64,000 nt of DNA. Source: Clostridiales bacterium Firm_04 (GTDB taxonomy: Bacteria; Bacillota; Clostridia; Oscillospirales; Ruminococcaceae). The translations under genes were made by a program, and so were the position numbers. How positions within the stretch are numbered: position 1 is the first letter of the stretch; every line of letters begins with the position of its first letter. Location of the stretch: NCBI GenBank assembly GCA_001603005.1, contig LVAJ01000012.1:248001-312000 (forward strand), in the 5' to 3' direction. Shown here in pieces: positions 34,945 through 44,038 of this stretch. The notes below the pieces were generated by a model that was not told where the DNA came from, made no database searches, and worked only from the letters and a program-made list of their open reading frames with translations.

Positions 34945-36749
34945 TGGCAGGACAGAATCAGAATCCGGCACAGGGCTTCGCACGCCGCGGCGCAAACTTC
35001 GGCGCCCCTGTCGAAAAGCCGCAGAACACGAAAGCAACACTCCGCAGACTGCTGACCTATTTTTCCTCAGAGCTGAAATTTGTGCTGCTGATGTCAGCAG
35101 CGGTTCTCATCAGCGTGATCGCGTCCGTGCTCGCGCCAAGTTTCCAGAGTCAGGCGATCGACAAGATCGTTGCAGCGCAGTACAGTCTGCTCCCGAAAGT
35201 CCTCGCGATCATGCTTGCCATGCATGTTATCCACGGACTTGCAACACTGGTACAGGGCTATATCGGTGCTTCGCTCAGTCAGCGCATCGTCAGCCGGCTG
35301 CGAAAGGATCTCTTTGACCGCATCGTGCATCTCCCGATCTCGTATATCGACAATCTTTCGCACGGCGATCTCATCAGCCGCATGACAAACGATGCAGACA
35401 ACATCTCGAATATCATTTCGCAGTCGCTCAGCTCGCTGTTTTCCGGTGTCCTGACACTGATCGGCACGCTGTTCATGATGCTGCGGTACAACATCCCGCT
35501 CGGACTGCTTTCCTGCTCAACTGTCATTCTGACGGTTCTGTTCACGGGCTTCATCTCCAAGCACATGCGGCGGTATTTTGTCAAGCGGCAGACGCTCCTC
35601 GGCAAGCTGAACGGCACCGTCGAGGAAATGGTGACCAATTATAAGACGATCACCGCATACAATCAGCAGGAAACCGTCATCGAAAGCTTCACGGAAACCG
35701 CAGACCAATTGACAAAGACCGGCATCATCGCCGAGATCATCTCGAACTGCATGGGACCGGTCATGAACATGCTCAGCAATATTTCCTTTGTCATTGTCTC
35801 CGTGTTCGGTGCATATTTCGCGTTAAAGGGCTATATCACGGTCGGTGTCATTTCGGCATTCATCATCTACTCCAAGCAATTCTCCCGCCCGATCAATGAG
35901 CTTGCACAGCTTTACGGGCAGATCCAGACCGCGATCGCCGGGGCAGAGCGTGTCTTCTCGATTCTCGATACCGAAGCCGAGGACTTTGAAGGGCTGCCGC
36001 TCAAAGAGGTGCACGGCATCATCGAGTTCCGGCATGTTGATTTTTCCTATGTGCCGGAGAAAAAGATCATCTCCGATTTCTCGCTCCGGATCGAATCCGG
36101 CAAAAAGATCGCGCTGGTCGGATCGACCGGAAGCGGCAAGACCACGATCATCAATCTGCTTATGCGGTTCTATGAGATCGACAGCGGCGAGATCCTGCTG
36201 GACGGCAGAAACATCCGCGAGATCGCGCTTTCAGATCTGCGCGACAGCATCGGCATCGTTTTGCAGGATACCAAGCTGTTTTCCGATACGATCCGCGCGA
36301 ATCTGACCTACGCAATGGAAGATGCGAAGCAGGAGGAAGTCGAACGGGCAGCAAGATTTGCGCACTGCGACAAGGTGATCGCCAAGCTGCCGGAACAATA
36401 TGATACCATGCTTTCACAGACCAGCGTGACGCTCTCGCAGGGCGAACAGCAGCTCATCGCGATCGGGCGCGCATTCCTCTCCTATCCGCGCATTCTGATC
36501 CTCGATGAAGCAACATCCAGCGTCGATACCAGAACCGAGCAGAACATTCAGGATGCGATGAACGAGCTGATGAAAGACCGCACCAGCCTCATCATTGCGC
36601 ACCGCCTCTCCACCATTCAGGATGCCGACCAGATCATCGTCATGGATCAGGGCAGGATCGTGGAATCCGGCACACATGAGGAACTGCTCCGCAAAAACGG
36701 AAAATATTATGATCTCTATATGACGCAGTTTGCCGGTCAGCAGATCTGA
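34944..36749 (+). CDS. ABC exporter half-transporter, catalytic-site subunit
   Basis: 601 residues; ATG 34944 overlaps the stop of the first subunit. An extra N-terminal 35-residue Gln/Asn/Gly-rich cytoplasmic stretch precedes six membrane helices (about 45-340). The nucleotide-binding domain has Walker A GSTGSGKTT, Q-loop VLQDTKLFS, a variant signature LSQGEQQL, and a canonical Walker B ILILDEATSSVD with catalytic Glu, plus H-loop IAHRLS. With the degenerate partner this makes an asymmetric heterodimer with one active ATP site. Confidence 0.94.
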   Translation: MAGQNQNPAQGFARRGANFGAPVEKPQNTKATLRRLLTYFSSELKFVLLMSAAVLISVIASVLAPSFQSQAIDKIVAAQYSLLPKVLAIMLAMHVIHGLATLVQGYIGASLSQRIVSRLRKDLFDRIVHLPISYIDNLSHGDLISRMTNDADNISNIISQSLSSLFSGVLTLIGTLFMMLRYNIPLGLLSCSTVILTVLFTGFISKHMRRYFVKRQTLLGKLNGTVEEMVTNYKTITAYNQQETVIESFTETADQLTKTGIIAEIISNCMGPVMNMLSNISFVIVSVFGAYFALKGYITVGVISAFIIYSKQFSRPINELAQLYGQIQTAIAGAERVFSILDTEAEDFEGLPLKEVHGIIEFRHVDFSYVPEKKIISDFSLRIESGKKIALVGSTGSGKTTIINLLMRFYEIDSGEILLDGRNIREIALSDLRDSIGIVLQDTKLFSDTIRANLTYAMEDAKQEEVERAARFAHCDKVIAKLPEQYDTMLSQTSVTLSQGEQQLIAIGRAFLSYPRILILDEATSSVDTRTEQNIQDAMNELMKDRTSLIIAHRLSTIQDADQIIVMDQGRIVESGTHEELLRKNGKYYDLYMTQFAGQQI

Positions 36750-36783
36750 AAAAAACAGCCGCCCGCTTCAAAACGGACGGCTG
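36750..36783 (-). terminator. Terminator between the ABC exporter and the SGNH gene
   Basis: Minus strand hairpin CAGCCGTCC / GGGCGGCTG followed by T7; lies between converging genes. Confidence 0.8.
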
Positions 36784-36789
36784 AAATTC

Positions 36790-38301
36790 TTATTTTTTCG
36801 GAATGATCTCATTCCACGAAACATTCTTGCCTGCGACATTATTCTCGGTGTAGAAGATCAGGATGTACTGAGCATCTTCAACACTGAGCACGCCGTCTTC
36901 ATTGACATCGACAGCCTTGCGCTGTGCAGCGGTCAGGTCAACCGGATTACCGGCAAACTGCTCTGTATAAGCGATCAGCGCTGCCTGTGCATCGTCAACA
37001 CCGACCTTTCCGTCGCCGCTGATATCGCCGCGCAGGAACTCCGGTTCCGCAGGTGCGGTGCTTGTGACGAGCTGCGAGGTCGTTGTCGTGACGGTTGTGG
37101 ATTCGGTGGATGTCGTTGCGGGAGTTGTGGTCGTTGCAGCAGTCGTTGTCCGTGTCGTGGTGGTGGTCGTCTGCGTTGTGGTGACCGTGGTCGTCGTGGT
37201 TGTCGCCGGTGTTGTTGTGGTCGTGGTCGTCGTGGTAACCGGCGTTGTTGTGGTCGTTGTAACAGTAGTCGTAACCTGCGTTGTCGTGGTTGTCGTGGTG
37301 GTTGTTGTTGCAGCGGTTGTTGTCGTCGTAGTCGCCGCAGCAGTTGTTGTTTCGGCAGGCAGCTGGTCGGACATATACTTTTCAATCAATGCCTTGTCTT
37401 CTGCGGAAATCTGCGCAGCAACCGTCTGATCGAGTCCGTCCACGGTCGCTTTCAGCTTTGCGGATTTTCCGCTGACGTCCCCGATCGTATCCAGAATGAC
37501 TGCAGCGATCAGGGCATGTCCGAGCGCTGTCGGGTGCGGATCATTCTGCAGCACACGGGCGTAGATCAGGCTATCACTCTTGAACGCAGCGCCGACTTCT
37601 GCCGCCTGAACGGTTTCCAGCGCGGCAATCGCATTATTGATCTGCTTTTCATTATTATTGACATAGGTCATGAACGTGTTGTAATTCTTGATATCGGAAG
37701 CCGAGAACCCGCGTTCATCCAGATAACTCTGCTTCACCTCAAACGGGTTATAGAGCGTCTGCATGACGATCTTTGCATCCGGATTCAGTGCGCGGAGCTT
37801 TTCCTCAATGACCGGAATGTTCGCAATCGCTGCCTGACGCGGCGCACGCAGCTTCGCGGTCAGATTGCCCATGAGCTTCACGGGATCGCCTTCCTTTGCG
37901 ACGCGCTTGAGTGTCTGAATGATGGATTCGCCGTCCTGTTTCAGCGAATCAAAGTATTCCCTTGTCGGCTGCATCAGATCATTTCCGCCGATGCTGATGC
38001 TGATGATATCCGCCTTTTTGATAACGTCCTGATTCGCCGTATCGTCGATCAGATTCAGAAGATCTTCTGTCGATGAGCCGGACTTTGCGAGATTCGTCAA
38101 CGAAGCGCCGGTGCATTCTGCAACATAATCATAGTATCCGTACTCCCCTGCCGCGAGTCCGTCGCCGGAGGAAATGCTGTCACCGAGGATCAGCAGTGAC
38201 GGCTGATCTGCCGCAGATGTCGGCATGACAGCGAGCATGCCGCAAAGCACGGTTCCGGCAAACAGAACGGATAGCTGTTTTTCCCAAAAATGTTTCTTCA
38301 T
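36790..38301 (-). CDS. Secreted SGNH/GDSL esterase with Thr-rich linker and C-terminal dockerin
   Basis: 503 residues. Signal peptide 1-30. SGNH hydrolase domain about 33-310: block I LILGDSISSGDGL with the nucleophilic Ser, block III SISIGGNDLMQ, and block V NDPHPTALGHAL with catalytic Asp-x-x-His. Residues 310-420 are an almost pure threonine linker broken by Pro, Val, Ala and Gln, likely glycosylated. The tail is a type I dockerin with loops GDISGDGKVGVDD and DVNEDGVLSVED. Such enzymes deacetylate xylan or pectin on the cellulosome; exact substrate unknown. GAGGAG precedes ATG 38301. Its promoter is overlapped by a 36-bp palindrome. Confidence 0.92.
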   Translation of the reverse strand: MKKHFWEKQLSVLFAGTVLCGMLAVMPTSAADQPSLLILGDSISSGDGLAAGEYGYYDYVAECTGASLTNLAKSGSSTEDLLNLIDDTANQDVIKKADIISISIGGNDLMQPTREYFDSLKQDGESIIQTLKRVAKEGDPVKLMGNLTAKLRAPRQAAIANIPVIEEKLRALNPDAKIVMQTLYNPFEVKQSYLDERGFSASDIKNYNTFMTYVNNNEKQINNAIAALETVQAAEVGAAFKSDSLIYARVLQNDPHPTALGHALIAAVILDTIGDVSGKSAKLKATVDGLDQTVAAQISAEDKALIEKYMSDQLPAETTTAAATTTTTTAATTTTTTTTTTQVTTTVTTTTTTPVTTTTTTTTTPATTTTTTVTTTQTTTTTTRTTTAATTTTPATTSTESTTVTTTTSQLVTSTAPAEPEFLRGDISGDGKVGVDDAQAALIAYTEQFAGNPVDLTAAQRKAVDVNEDGVLSVEDAQYILIFYTENNVAGKNVSWNEIIPKK

Positions 38302-38325
38302 ATAAATGCTCCTCTCAAATCAAAA

Positions 38326-38361
38326 ACTGTACTCACACAGCAATTGCTGCATGAGTACAGT
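38326..38361. promoter_or_regulatory. 36-bp palindrome (operator candidate) over the SGNH promoter
   Basis: Outer arms ACTGTACTCA and TGAGTACAGT (perfect, 10 bp each) flank the central palindrome CAGCAATTGCTG. The right edge runs into the -10 box, so the outer arm is at or upstream of the transcript start and the symmetry is more likely a protein-binding site than an RNA hairpin. Confidence 0.7.
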
Positions 38362-38387
38362 TTAGCAGATTTACGTGATTTTGTCAA
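38359..38387 (-). promoter_or_regulatory. Promoter of the SGNH-Thr-dockerin gene
   Basis: Minus strand: TTGACA (38382-38387), 17 bp, TAAACT (38359-38364). Confidence 0.8.
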
Positions 38388-38424
38388 TCCTTTGCGGAAT
38401 GTTCCGCATTGGGAAATCGCGGGA

Positions 38425-40248
38425 TCAGGAGATCACAGCGATGCCGTACAGCACGAAGGTACCGCCGTCTGCGCTGGAAATGGAGATCTCCAGCTTCTCA
38501 GAATTTGGCTGATAGTAACCGACGTCGCCGTCCTGACCGCCCCATGTCCACTGGAGATTCGAGCTGACCTTGTTGGTCTTGCCGTTTGCAGAGACATTGA
38601 CTGCGCCCATGCCGCTCGAATTGGACTTGAACAGCAGCAGAACACCCTTGCCCTCGATCGTAAAGGTCATCGGCGTATTGCCGTTCTTGCTGTAATTATA
38701 GCTGCCGTCGCCGCCTCTGGTCCACGAACCGGCGTTGAAGTTCTGGAGTTTGGAGAAGTCAACAAGGTGATTGTTTGCATATTCAGCGCCGAAAACCTCT
38801 TTATCCGGAATGGTGTATGCATCGGAAGCATTTTCGCTGCGGAGCGCCTGCCGGTAATAATATCCGATCCAGTCCGCGATCATCTGGTGACCGCCGTTGC
38901 CCGGATGAATATTGTCGCCGCTGCCGTACTGCGCATCCCAGTTGACACCGCCGCTCTTGAGCGCATTTCTTCCGCTGATCACCGGAAGATCGTAGTTATC
39001 TCCGACCTTTTTCATCCAGTCCTCGTTGCCGCTGTAATCCTTCTGGCAGAGCGTAATCAGTGCGACTGCCGGCTCATTCTCCTGCATGAGACACTTTTTC
39101 ACAAGTGCTTCATAAGACTTCTGGAAACGATCGCTGCCCTGATCGTTGACAGCAAACTCAATGAAGATGATATCGCAGCCCTTTGCGAAAATATCATTGT
39201 CCACACGCATATTGCCGACGACCGACGAGGTGCCCGCCTTTCCGGCATTGACAAACGATACATTGTTGCCGGAACCGAATGTATTCTTAAAATAGTTGCC
39301 GGAAATGCTGACAAAGCTCTTGTCCGGCGATGTCGAGGAGCCGCCCTCAGTGATCGAGCCGCCGATATATCCGATCGTGACCTTCTCACCGCGCTGTGCC
39401 TTCGCGATCTTTTCGCGGATGCGGGCGGTGTTGCCAAGCCGCACCAGACTGCCCTGCAAAGCCTTCAGATCGTTGCCGGATGCCTTCTCCTGATAATTGT
39501 CCCAGTCACCGATGATCTCGGTCTGCGGCTTCGCAGGCGGGAACAGGATCAGATTTTTCAGCAGAGAAAGATCTGCCGCGGTGACCAGCTCATCGCCGTC
39601 CAGATCGGCGCCCGGTTCGATCTCCGCTTCCTGACAGGTCAGGTACTTCGCAAGATAGACCGCATCCGCAGAATCGACCGCAAGATCACCGTTCGCATCG
39701 CCCTTTTTGATCGAAGCAGGCGCGCCGTTGACCGTCACGGAATCGACATAGAAATCGGTCAGCGACTCGGTCGTTTCCACGTAGATCGAAAAGTCTGTTG
39801 CATCCGCCGGAACCTCATATGCCGGATTGGAAAGCACCGTCCATTTGCCGCTCTCAACGGTTTCGAGTGCGATCTGACTGTAATCCGTACCGCTGCTGTC
39901 CGTAAATTGCAGCGAGAACTTCATCTCGACCGGTTCGCCGCTCTCCTGATAGACAGCAGCAGAAAGCGCATAAGTATTGCCGGACGTGAGCAGTGACGCC
40001 GCATCTCTGGATGCACCGTGCCAGACTGCAGTGCGCTCCGATACAAACAGGCTGCATTCGCCCTGATACGCCTGATCGGACGTCCACTGCACAGAAGCGC
40101 CGCCTCTGCCGGTGAAGCTGTCATTTGTCGTTTCAAATTCCGCTGTCAGCAGCTTTGCCGCGCTGCCCGTCAGCGAAGGCATGGATGAAGCCGCTGCACA
40201 TGCCGTCAGCAGACTGAGCAGCAGCGCTGTTCCTTTTTTCAGTTTCAT
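38425..40248 (-). CDS. Secreted CBM - dockerin - SGNH esterase
   Basis: 607 residues from ATG 40248 (AAAGGA eight bases upstream; upstream in-frame ATGs lack ribosome sites and lie in the promoter). Signal peptide 1-32. Residues 35-185: beta-sandwich like CBM4/9/22 modules (FETTNDSFTGRG, ALSAAVYQESGEPVEMKFSLQF, FYVDSVTV). Residues 190-255: dockerin with loops GDANGDLAVDSAD and DLDGDELVTAAD. Residues 290-600: SGNH hydrolase with GYIGGSITEGGSS (nucleophile Ser), FVNAGKAGTSS, EFAVNDQGSD and DNIHPGNGGHQM, then a beta-rich end. The dockerin sits in the middle rather than at an end. Likely a carbohydrate deacetylase. Confidence 0.88.
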   Translation of the reverse strand: MKLKKGTALLLSLLTACAAASSMPSLTGSAAKLLTAEFETTNDSFTGRGGASVQWTSDQAYQGECSLFVSERTAVWHGASRDAASLLTSGNTYALSAAVYQESGEPVEMKFSLQFTDSSGTDYSQIALETVESGKWTVLSNPAYEVPADATDFSIYVETTESLTDFYVDSVTVNGAPASIKKGDANGDLAVDSADAVYLAKYLTCQEAEIEPGADLDGDELVTAADLSLLKNLILFPPAKPQTEIIGDWDNYQEKASGNDLKALQGSLVRLGNTARIREKIAKAQRGEKVTIGYIGGSITEGGSSTSPDKSFVSISGNYFKNTFGSGNNVSFVNAGKAGTSSVVGNMRVDNDIFAKGCDIIFIEFAVNDQGSDRFQKSYEALVKKCLMQENEPAVALITLCQKDYSGNEDWMKKVGDNYDLPVISGRNALKSGGVNWDAQYGSGDNIHPGNGGHQMIADWIGYYYRQALRSENASDAYTIPDKEVFGAEYANNHLVDFSKLQNFNAGSWTRGGDGSYNYSKNGNTPMTFTIEGKGVLLLFKSNSSGMGAVNVSANGKTNKVSSNLQWTWGGQDGDVGYYQPNSEKLEISISSADGGTFVLYGIAVIS

Positions 40249-40329
40249 AACCCTTATCCTTTCCCGTTGCGATGCCATACATCTATCCGGATCCATACTG
40301 TTCATCCTGTACGGATATCTTCTGATTCC

Positions 40330-40358
40330 AGTATAATCTTTTTCATACAGCCTGTCAA
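40330..40358 (-). promoter_or_regulatory. Promoter of the CBM-dockerin-SGNH gene
   Basis: Minus strand: TTGACA (40353-40358), 17 bp, TATACT (40330-40335). Confidence 0.82.
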
Positions 40359-40642
40359 GTACATAAAATGCTGATTTACTGTACAATCTTCATTTTTTCA
40401 TCGTTTCTGACCAGATTTCAGAGCAGTTTTCAACACTTCTTGCATCACAGGTCAGACATGTCGCAGGACAATTTTCCATTCTTTTGCAAATTGTCCACAT
40501 CAATCAGGTGAATCATCCATTAAAATTGTATTTTATATTGTTATAAAATAAATATTTATGTTTCATTGAACGAAACACACAGTTTCAGTTGTATACTTAG
40601 TGAAAGGGTTACTGCTCAGCCTTTCAAAAGGAGGTCCGATAC
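40359..40642 (+). promoter_or_regulatory. Divergent intergenic region upstream of the ECF sigma operon
   Basis: No gene seen. A weak sigma-A-like site (TTGTAT, 17 bp, TAAATA) lies in an AT-rich stretch near 40525-40555. Closer to the gene is GAACGAAAC...TATAC around 40568-40594, which contains the short inverted repeat GAAAC-ACACA-GTTTC (40572-40586) and could be an ECF-type, self-regulated promoter; spacing does not fit a known class exactly. AAAGGAGG before ATG 40643. Confidence 0.35.
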
Positions 40643-42460
40643 ATGAACGAACGGGATTATCAGAACGCCGTCCGGCAGATCCAATGGTCGGAGGCAAAGC
40701 GCCGTAAAATCGAGGAAATTCTCAGTGCTGCACCGCAGTCAGACAAAAGCAGCGAGGACGCATGGAAAGAAAGTCATGTCAACCCGCGCGTCGCAGTCTC
40801 GCATTCATCAGCAAAACGAACGGAGGTTTTTGAAATGAAACAGAAGAAATCCAGACGGATCCTGTTTGCCGGCATCGCGGCAGCAGTTCTTGCCACCTGC
40901 GGCGCAGTCGCCGGCATCGCCGCATTCTCACAGAAGAAAATGCATACGATCGACGTCACGCACAAAAGCGGCACTGTGCTGCATCTGACCGATGAGGAAA
41001 ACGTCCCGTTCTTCACCTCTGTATACGGTTTTCTGGCAGATGACATTTACAATCAATCCTATCCGCACAGCAGCAAAAATTTCGACTGCCGCGGCATGAT
41101 CACCGCAACAGACACCGGCTGGTTCTACCGTCAGCCGCGGGTGCTGGATACAAGCAATGATACATATTATAACAAAGCCGCTGCCTGCGACTATGTTCTG
41201 ATGTACGCGGACAAAGAGACCGGCGAATCGGTTCCTGTCTGCGCAAAGCCGAACTGCAAGCATGACGGCAGCGATTCCTGTGTCGCATCCACCCGCGTCT
41301 ACGCGCCGTCCTATATGGAATATCATGACGGCTATCTTTATACGCTGACGACAAAGTTCCTGCATCCGGAAGAACGCAAGCATCCGGAGATGTGCTGGGA
41401 AGGTGATTCTTCCGCTGCAGGCGACATCAAATCAGAGGACTGCCGGCAGGTTCTGCTGCGCTACTCCCCTGACGGCACCGAGATCAAGGAGCTTTATGAT
41501 TTCGGCAGCGGCAAGGGTGTCAGCAAATGCCTGTTCCACCGCGGTTATCTCTGGTGTTTCGTTCAGCTGCAAAAGACCGGCGAGGACATCAATCACGAGG
41601 TCACCGGAGACGCAGCGCAGTTTATCTCCGGCGGCTGGCAGCTCTGGGGCTATGAACTTGCAACCGGAAAAGCGGTCTGTCTGTACGATGCCCGTCCGGA
41701 TGAAAAATACGATCAGGTCAACAATCTTCCGCGCTTCTTTACCGCCGGAGGCGACTATCTCTATTTCTGCCGCAAACTGGTTGACTGGTCCGGTTCTATG
41801 GACTCCCTGCAGCGCATCTCGCTGCTCGACGGTCAGGAAAGCACCGCATTGGAATACCCCTGCTTCCGCGACGGCGTTTCGCAGAAATTTGCACTGTGGC
41901 AGAGTAAGCCAAAAAACAACATGATTTACGACGGTATCTTCGATCTTGAAGCTTCGGAACGGATCAAACCGGATGAAAACGCGGAAGAAGAGATCGAAAC
42001 ATACAACGGCAGAAAGATTCAGTACGGCCTGTCCGGACTGGTCGATAACCGGTTTGAATATCAGCACTGCTATACCGTTGATGAGGAAACGAAAGAATTT
42101 GTTGACAGTATGATCGGCGTATTTGAAATCAGAGGTGACTTTCACAAATACATCAAGCTGGATAACACACCGCAGAGCGTACCGTTTCTCATGGATCCGA
42201 ACGACGGCTTTATGCCGTCAGATGCGCTGAGCGGCGATATGGAAAACGATACGGATTTCATGAAGAAAAATTCCTTCCTGTTCGGCGTTTGTCAGGATAA
42301 TATCTATGTCATGAACTACTGTGACGGCTTCATGAAAGCACTGAAGAACGCCGCAGACGAAAATCTGTTCGAGCTGAAATACTGCTCCTATGAAGACCTT
42401 GAAACACAGGATGAACCGGAGATGAAGCTGGCATTCTCCTACCGTCTGGGGGATCTGTAA
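40643..42460 (+). CDS. Large membrane-anchored sensor, putative anti-sigma factor
   Basis: 605 residues. Residues 1-65 are a cytoplasmic helical part (YQNAVRQIQWSEAKRRKIEEIL), residues 71-95 one membrane helix (ILFAGIAAAVLATCGAVAGIAAF), and the remaining 500 or so an extracytoplasmic domain whose repeated Tyr/Trp-rich strands look like a beta-propeller (DGYLYTL, RGYLWCFVQL, GGDYLYFCRK). It contains the motif PVCAKPNCKHDGSDSC, common in secreted Clostridia proteins. The sigma gene starts one base after its stop, and the small gene behind sigma repeats the same N-terminal motif, so an anti-sigma role is inferred from architecture and position; no classical zinc anti-sigma motif is present. Confidence 0.75.
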   Translation: MNERDYQNAVRQIQWSEAKRRKIEEILSAAPQSDKSSEDAWKESHVNPRVAVSHSSAKRTEVFEMKQKKSRRILFAGIAAAVLATCGAVAGIAAFSQKKMHTIDVTHKSGTVLHLTDEENVPFFTSVYGFLADDIYNQSYPHSSKNFDCRGMITATDTGWFYRQPRVLDTSNDTYYNKAAACDYVLMYADKETGESVPVCAKPNCKHDGSDSCVASTRVYAPSYMEYHDGYLYTLTTKFLHPEERKHPEMCWEGDSSAAGDIKSEDCRQVLLRYSPDGTEIKELYDFGSGKGVSKCLFHRGYLWCFVQLQKTGEDINHEVTGDAAQFISGGWQLWGYELATGKAVCLYDARPDEKYDQVNNLPRFFTAGGDYLYFCRKLVDWSGSMDSLQRISLLDGQESTALEYPCFRDGVSQKFALWQSKPKNNMIYDGIFDLEASERIKPDENAEEEIETYNGRKIQYGLSGLVDNRFEYQHCYTVDEETKEFVDSMIGVFEIRGDFHKYIKLDNTPQSVPFLMDPNDGFMPSDALSGDMENDTDFMKKNSFLFGVCQDNIYVMNYCDGFMKALKNAADENLFELKYCSYEDLETQDEPEMKLAFSYRLGDL

Positions 42461-42461
42461 C

Positions 42462-42950
42462 ATGCAATGTGAGAATATCGCACTGTATGCATTTCAAAAA
42501 TTCGGGGACACCGCTTTGCAGGCTGCATTCTGTTGCTTGGGCAGCAGAGCCGATGCGGAAGACGTTGCGCAGGAAGTGTTCTTTGCACTGCATCGGAATC
42601 CGCGGGATTTCGAGAGCGACGAGCACCTCAAGGCGTATATTCTCCGCGCGGTCATCAACCGCTGCAAAAATCTGCGCCGGAGCATCTGGCACCGCATGCG
42701 CATCAGTCTGGAAGATGCAAATGAGACCGAGCTTGCGCAGGAACCGGACAGCGTCAAAGAACTCATCAGCATGATCCGTTCTTTGCCGACGCCCTATAAT
42801 GCGGTGGTCTATCTGCATGACTGCGAAGGCTACACCATACGCGAGATCGCTGAAATGCTGCATAAAAATGAAAATACGGTCAGCACGCAGCTCCGGCGCG
42901 GACATGAACGCCTGCGCATGGATCTGCTCGAAGCGGGGGCTCTCCCGTGA
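42462..42950 (+). CDS. ECF-family RNA polymerase sigma factor
   Basis: 162 residues. Sigma region 2 (about 10-75, FQKFGDTALQAAFCCLGSRADAEDVAQEVFFALHRN) and region 4 (about 105-155, LPTPYNAVVYLHDCEGYTIREIAEMLHKNENTVSTQLRRGHERLR) are both present, without regions 1 and 3, the ECF layout. GGGGGA lies nine bases before ATG 42462. It sits between two genes sharing an IQWS...RRK motif and upstream of an ABC transporter, so it probably drives this operon in response to an envelope signal. Confidence 0.93.
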   Translation: MQCENIALYAFQKFGDTALQAAFCCLGSRADAEDVAQEVFFALHRNPRDFESDEHLKAYILRAVINRCKNLRRSIWHRMRISLEDANETELAQEPDSVKELISMIRSLPTPYNAVVYLHDCEGYTIREIAEMLHKNENTVSTQLRRGHERLRMDLLEAGALP

Positions 42951-43141
42951 GCCCGTCGGATTACCGCTGTTCGGTCAGCTGTATCCAATGGTCGCAGGAA
43001 CAGCGGCGCAAAGTCGAATCGACACTTTCAAAAGCAGAACTGCCGGCACAGCAGCAAAAACGGGAGCAGGACATTTGCATCGCTTTGCTTCTGACCGCAC
43101 TCATCATTCTGCTGCTCGGCATTCTGTATTTCATCGGATGA
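42947..43141 (+). CDS. 64-residue membrane protein paralogous to the sensor N-terminus
   Basis: Starts at GTG 42947, overlapping the sigma stop (GTGA). Residues 1-43 (YRCSVSCIQWSQEQRRKVESTLSKAE) align with the cytoplasmic part of the 605-residue sensor (YQNAVRQIQWSEAKRRKIEEILSAA), and residues 45-62 are a membrane helix (IALLLTALIILLLGILYF). It has no extracellular domain. It may be a second, sensor-less sigma-binding protein or a remnant of duplication. Confidence 0.8.
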   Translation: MSPSDYRCSVSCIQWSQEQRRKVESTLSKAELPAQQQKREQDICIALLLTALIILLLGILYFIG

Positions 43142-43153
43142 GAGGAACACATC

Positions 43154-44038
43154 ATGGCAAACAAACTGGAGATCAGGCATCTTTCGCAGCAGTACGGCGA
43201 GGTGCGCGCACTGGACGACGTCAGCTTTACGCTGGAACCCGGTGTCACCGGACTGCTCGGTGCAAACGGCGCAGGAAAATCGACGCTGATGAAGCTTATG
43301 ACCGACCACATGAAGCGCACATCCGGAGAGATCCTCTGGAACGGCACCGATATTCTGAAAATGGGAAAGAAGTGGCGCGAGCTTGTCGGCTATACGCCGC
43401 AGCTTCCGGGACTGTACGACGATTTTTCCGCAAAGCGTTTCCTTTATTATATGGGTGCGCTCAAGGGAATGAAGAAGAAGGATATCCGCGAACAGACCGA
43501 TCAGATGCTTGCTGCGGTCAATCTCTCCGACTGCGCGCACCGGAAGATCGGCACATTCTCCGGCGGCATGCGGCAGCGCGTGCTTCTGGCATCCAGTCTG
43601 CTCGGCAGACCGCAGGTGCTCATCCTCGATGAACCGACTGCCGGACTGGATCCGGAAGAACGCATCCGCATCCGGAATGATATCGCAGATCTCGCAAGAG
43701 ACCGCATTGTTCTGCTCGCAACCCATGTTGTCAGTGATATCGCATGTATCGCGCAGAACGTACTGCTGATCCGGAAGGGCAAAGCAATTGCATTCGACAC
43801 ACCGCTCAGACTGCTGGAAAATGCAGAGGGGAAAATCGGAGAATTTACGGGTACTTACGATGAGATCCGCAGTTTACAAAAGCAGTATCCGAACGGTGAG
43901 ATTGCCCAGCATAAGGATGGCTTCGTTCTGCGCGTTGCAGAAGATCCGCTGCCGGAGGGCTGCGTTCCTGTGCGCGACAGCATCACACTGGAAGATGTGT
44001 GTCATCTCTATCTAAAAGGAGACCGGACATATGGCTGA
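43154..44038 (+). CDS. ABC transporter ATP-binding protein
   Basis: 294-residue stand-alone ATPase: Walker A GLLGANGAGKSTL (about residues 35-47), Q-loop YTPQLPGLY, signature FSGGMRQRV, Walker B VLILDEPTAGLD and H-loop LLATHVVSD. The C-terminal 70 residues resemble the regulatory tails of ABC-2 (DrrA/CcmA-like) ATPases. Its stop overlaps the permease start by eight bases. With the permease it should form a type V exporter placed under the ECF sigma factor, a common arrangement for peptide or antibiotic defence. Confidence 0.93.
   Translation: MANKLEIRHLSQQYGEVRALDDVSFTLEPGVTGLLGANGAGKSTLMKLMTDHMKRTSGEILWNGTDILKMGKKWRELVGYTPQLPGLYDDFSAKRFLYYMGALKGMKKKDIREQTDQMLAAVNLSDCAHRKIGTFSGGMRQRVLLASSLLGRPQVLILDEPTAGLDPEERIRIRNDIADLARDRIVLLATHVVSDIACIAQNVLLIRKGKAIAFDTPLRLLENAEGKIGEFTGTYDEIRSLQKQYPNGEIAQHKDGFVLRVAEDPLPEGCVPVRDSITLEDVCHLYLKGDRTYG

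Noticed and set aside
37058..37429. Plus-strand frame of nearly pure valine
   Set aside because: Antisense reading of the Thr-rich linker of the SGNH dockerin gene.
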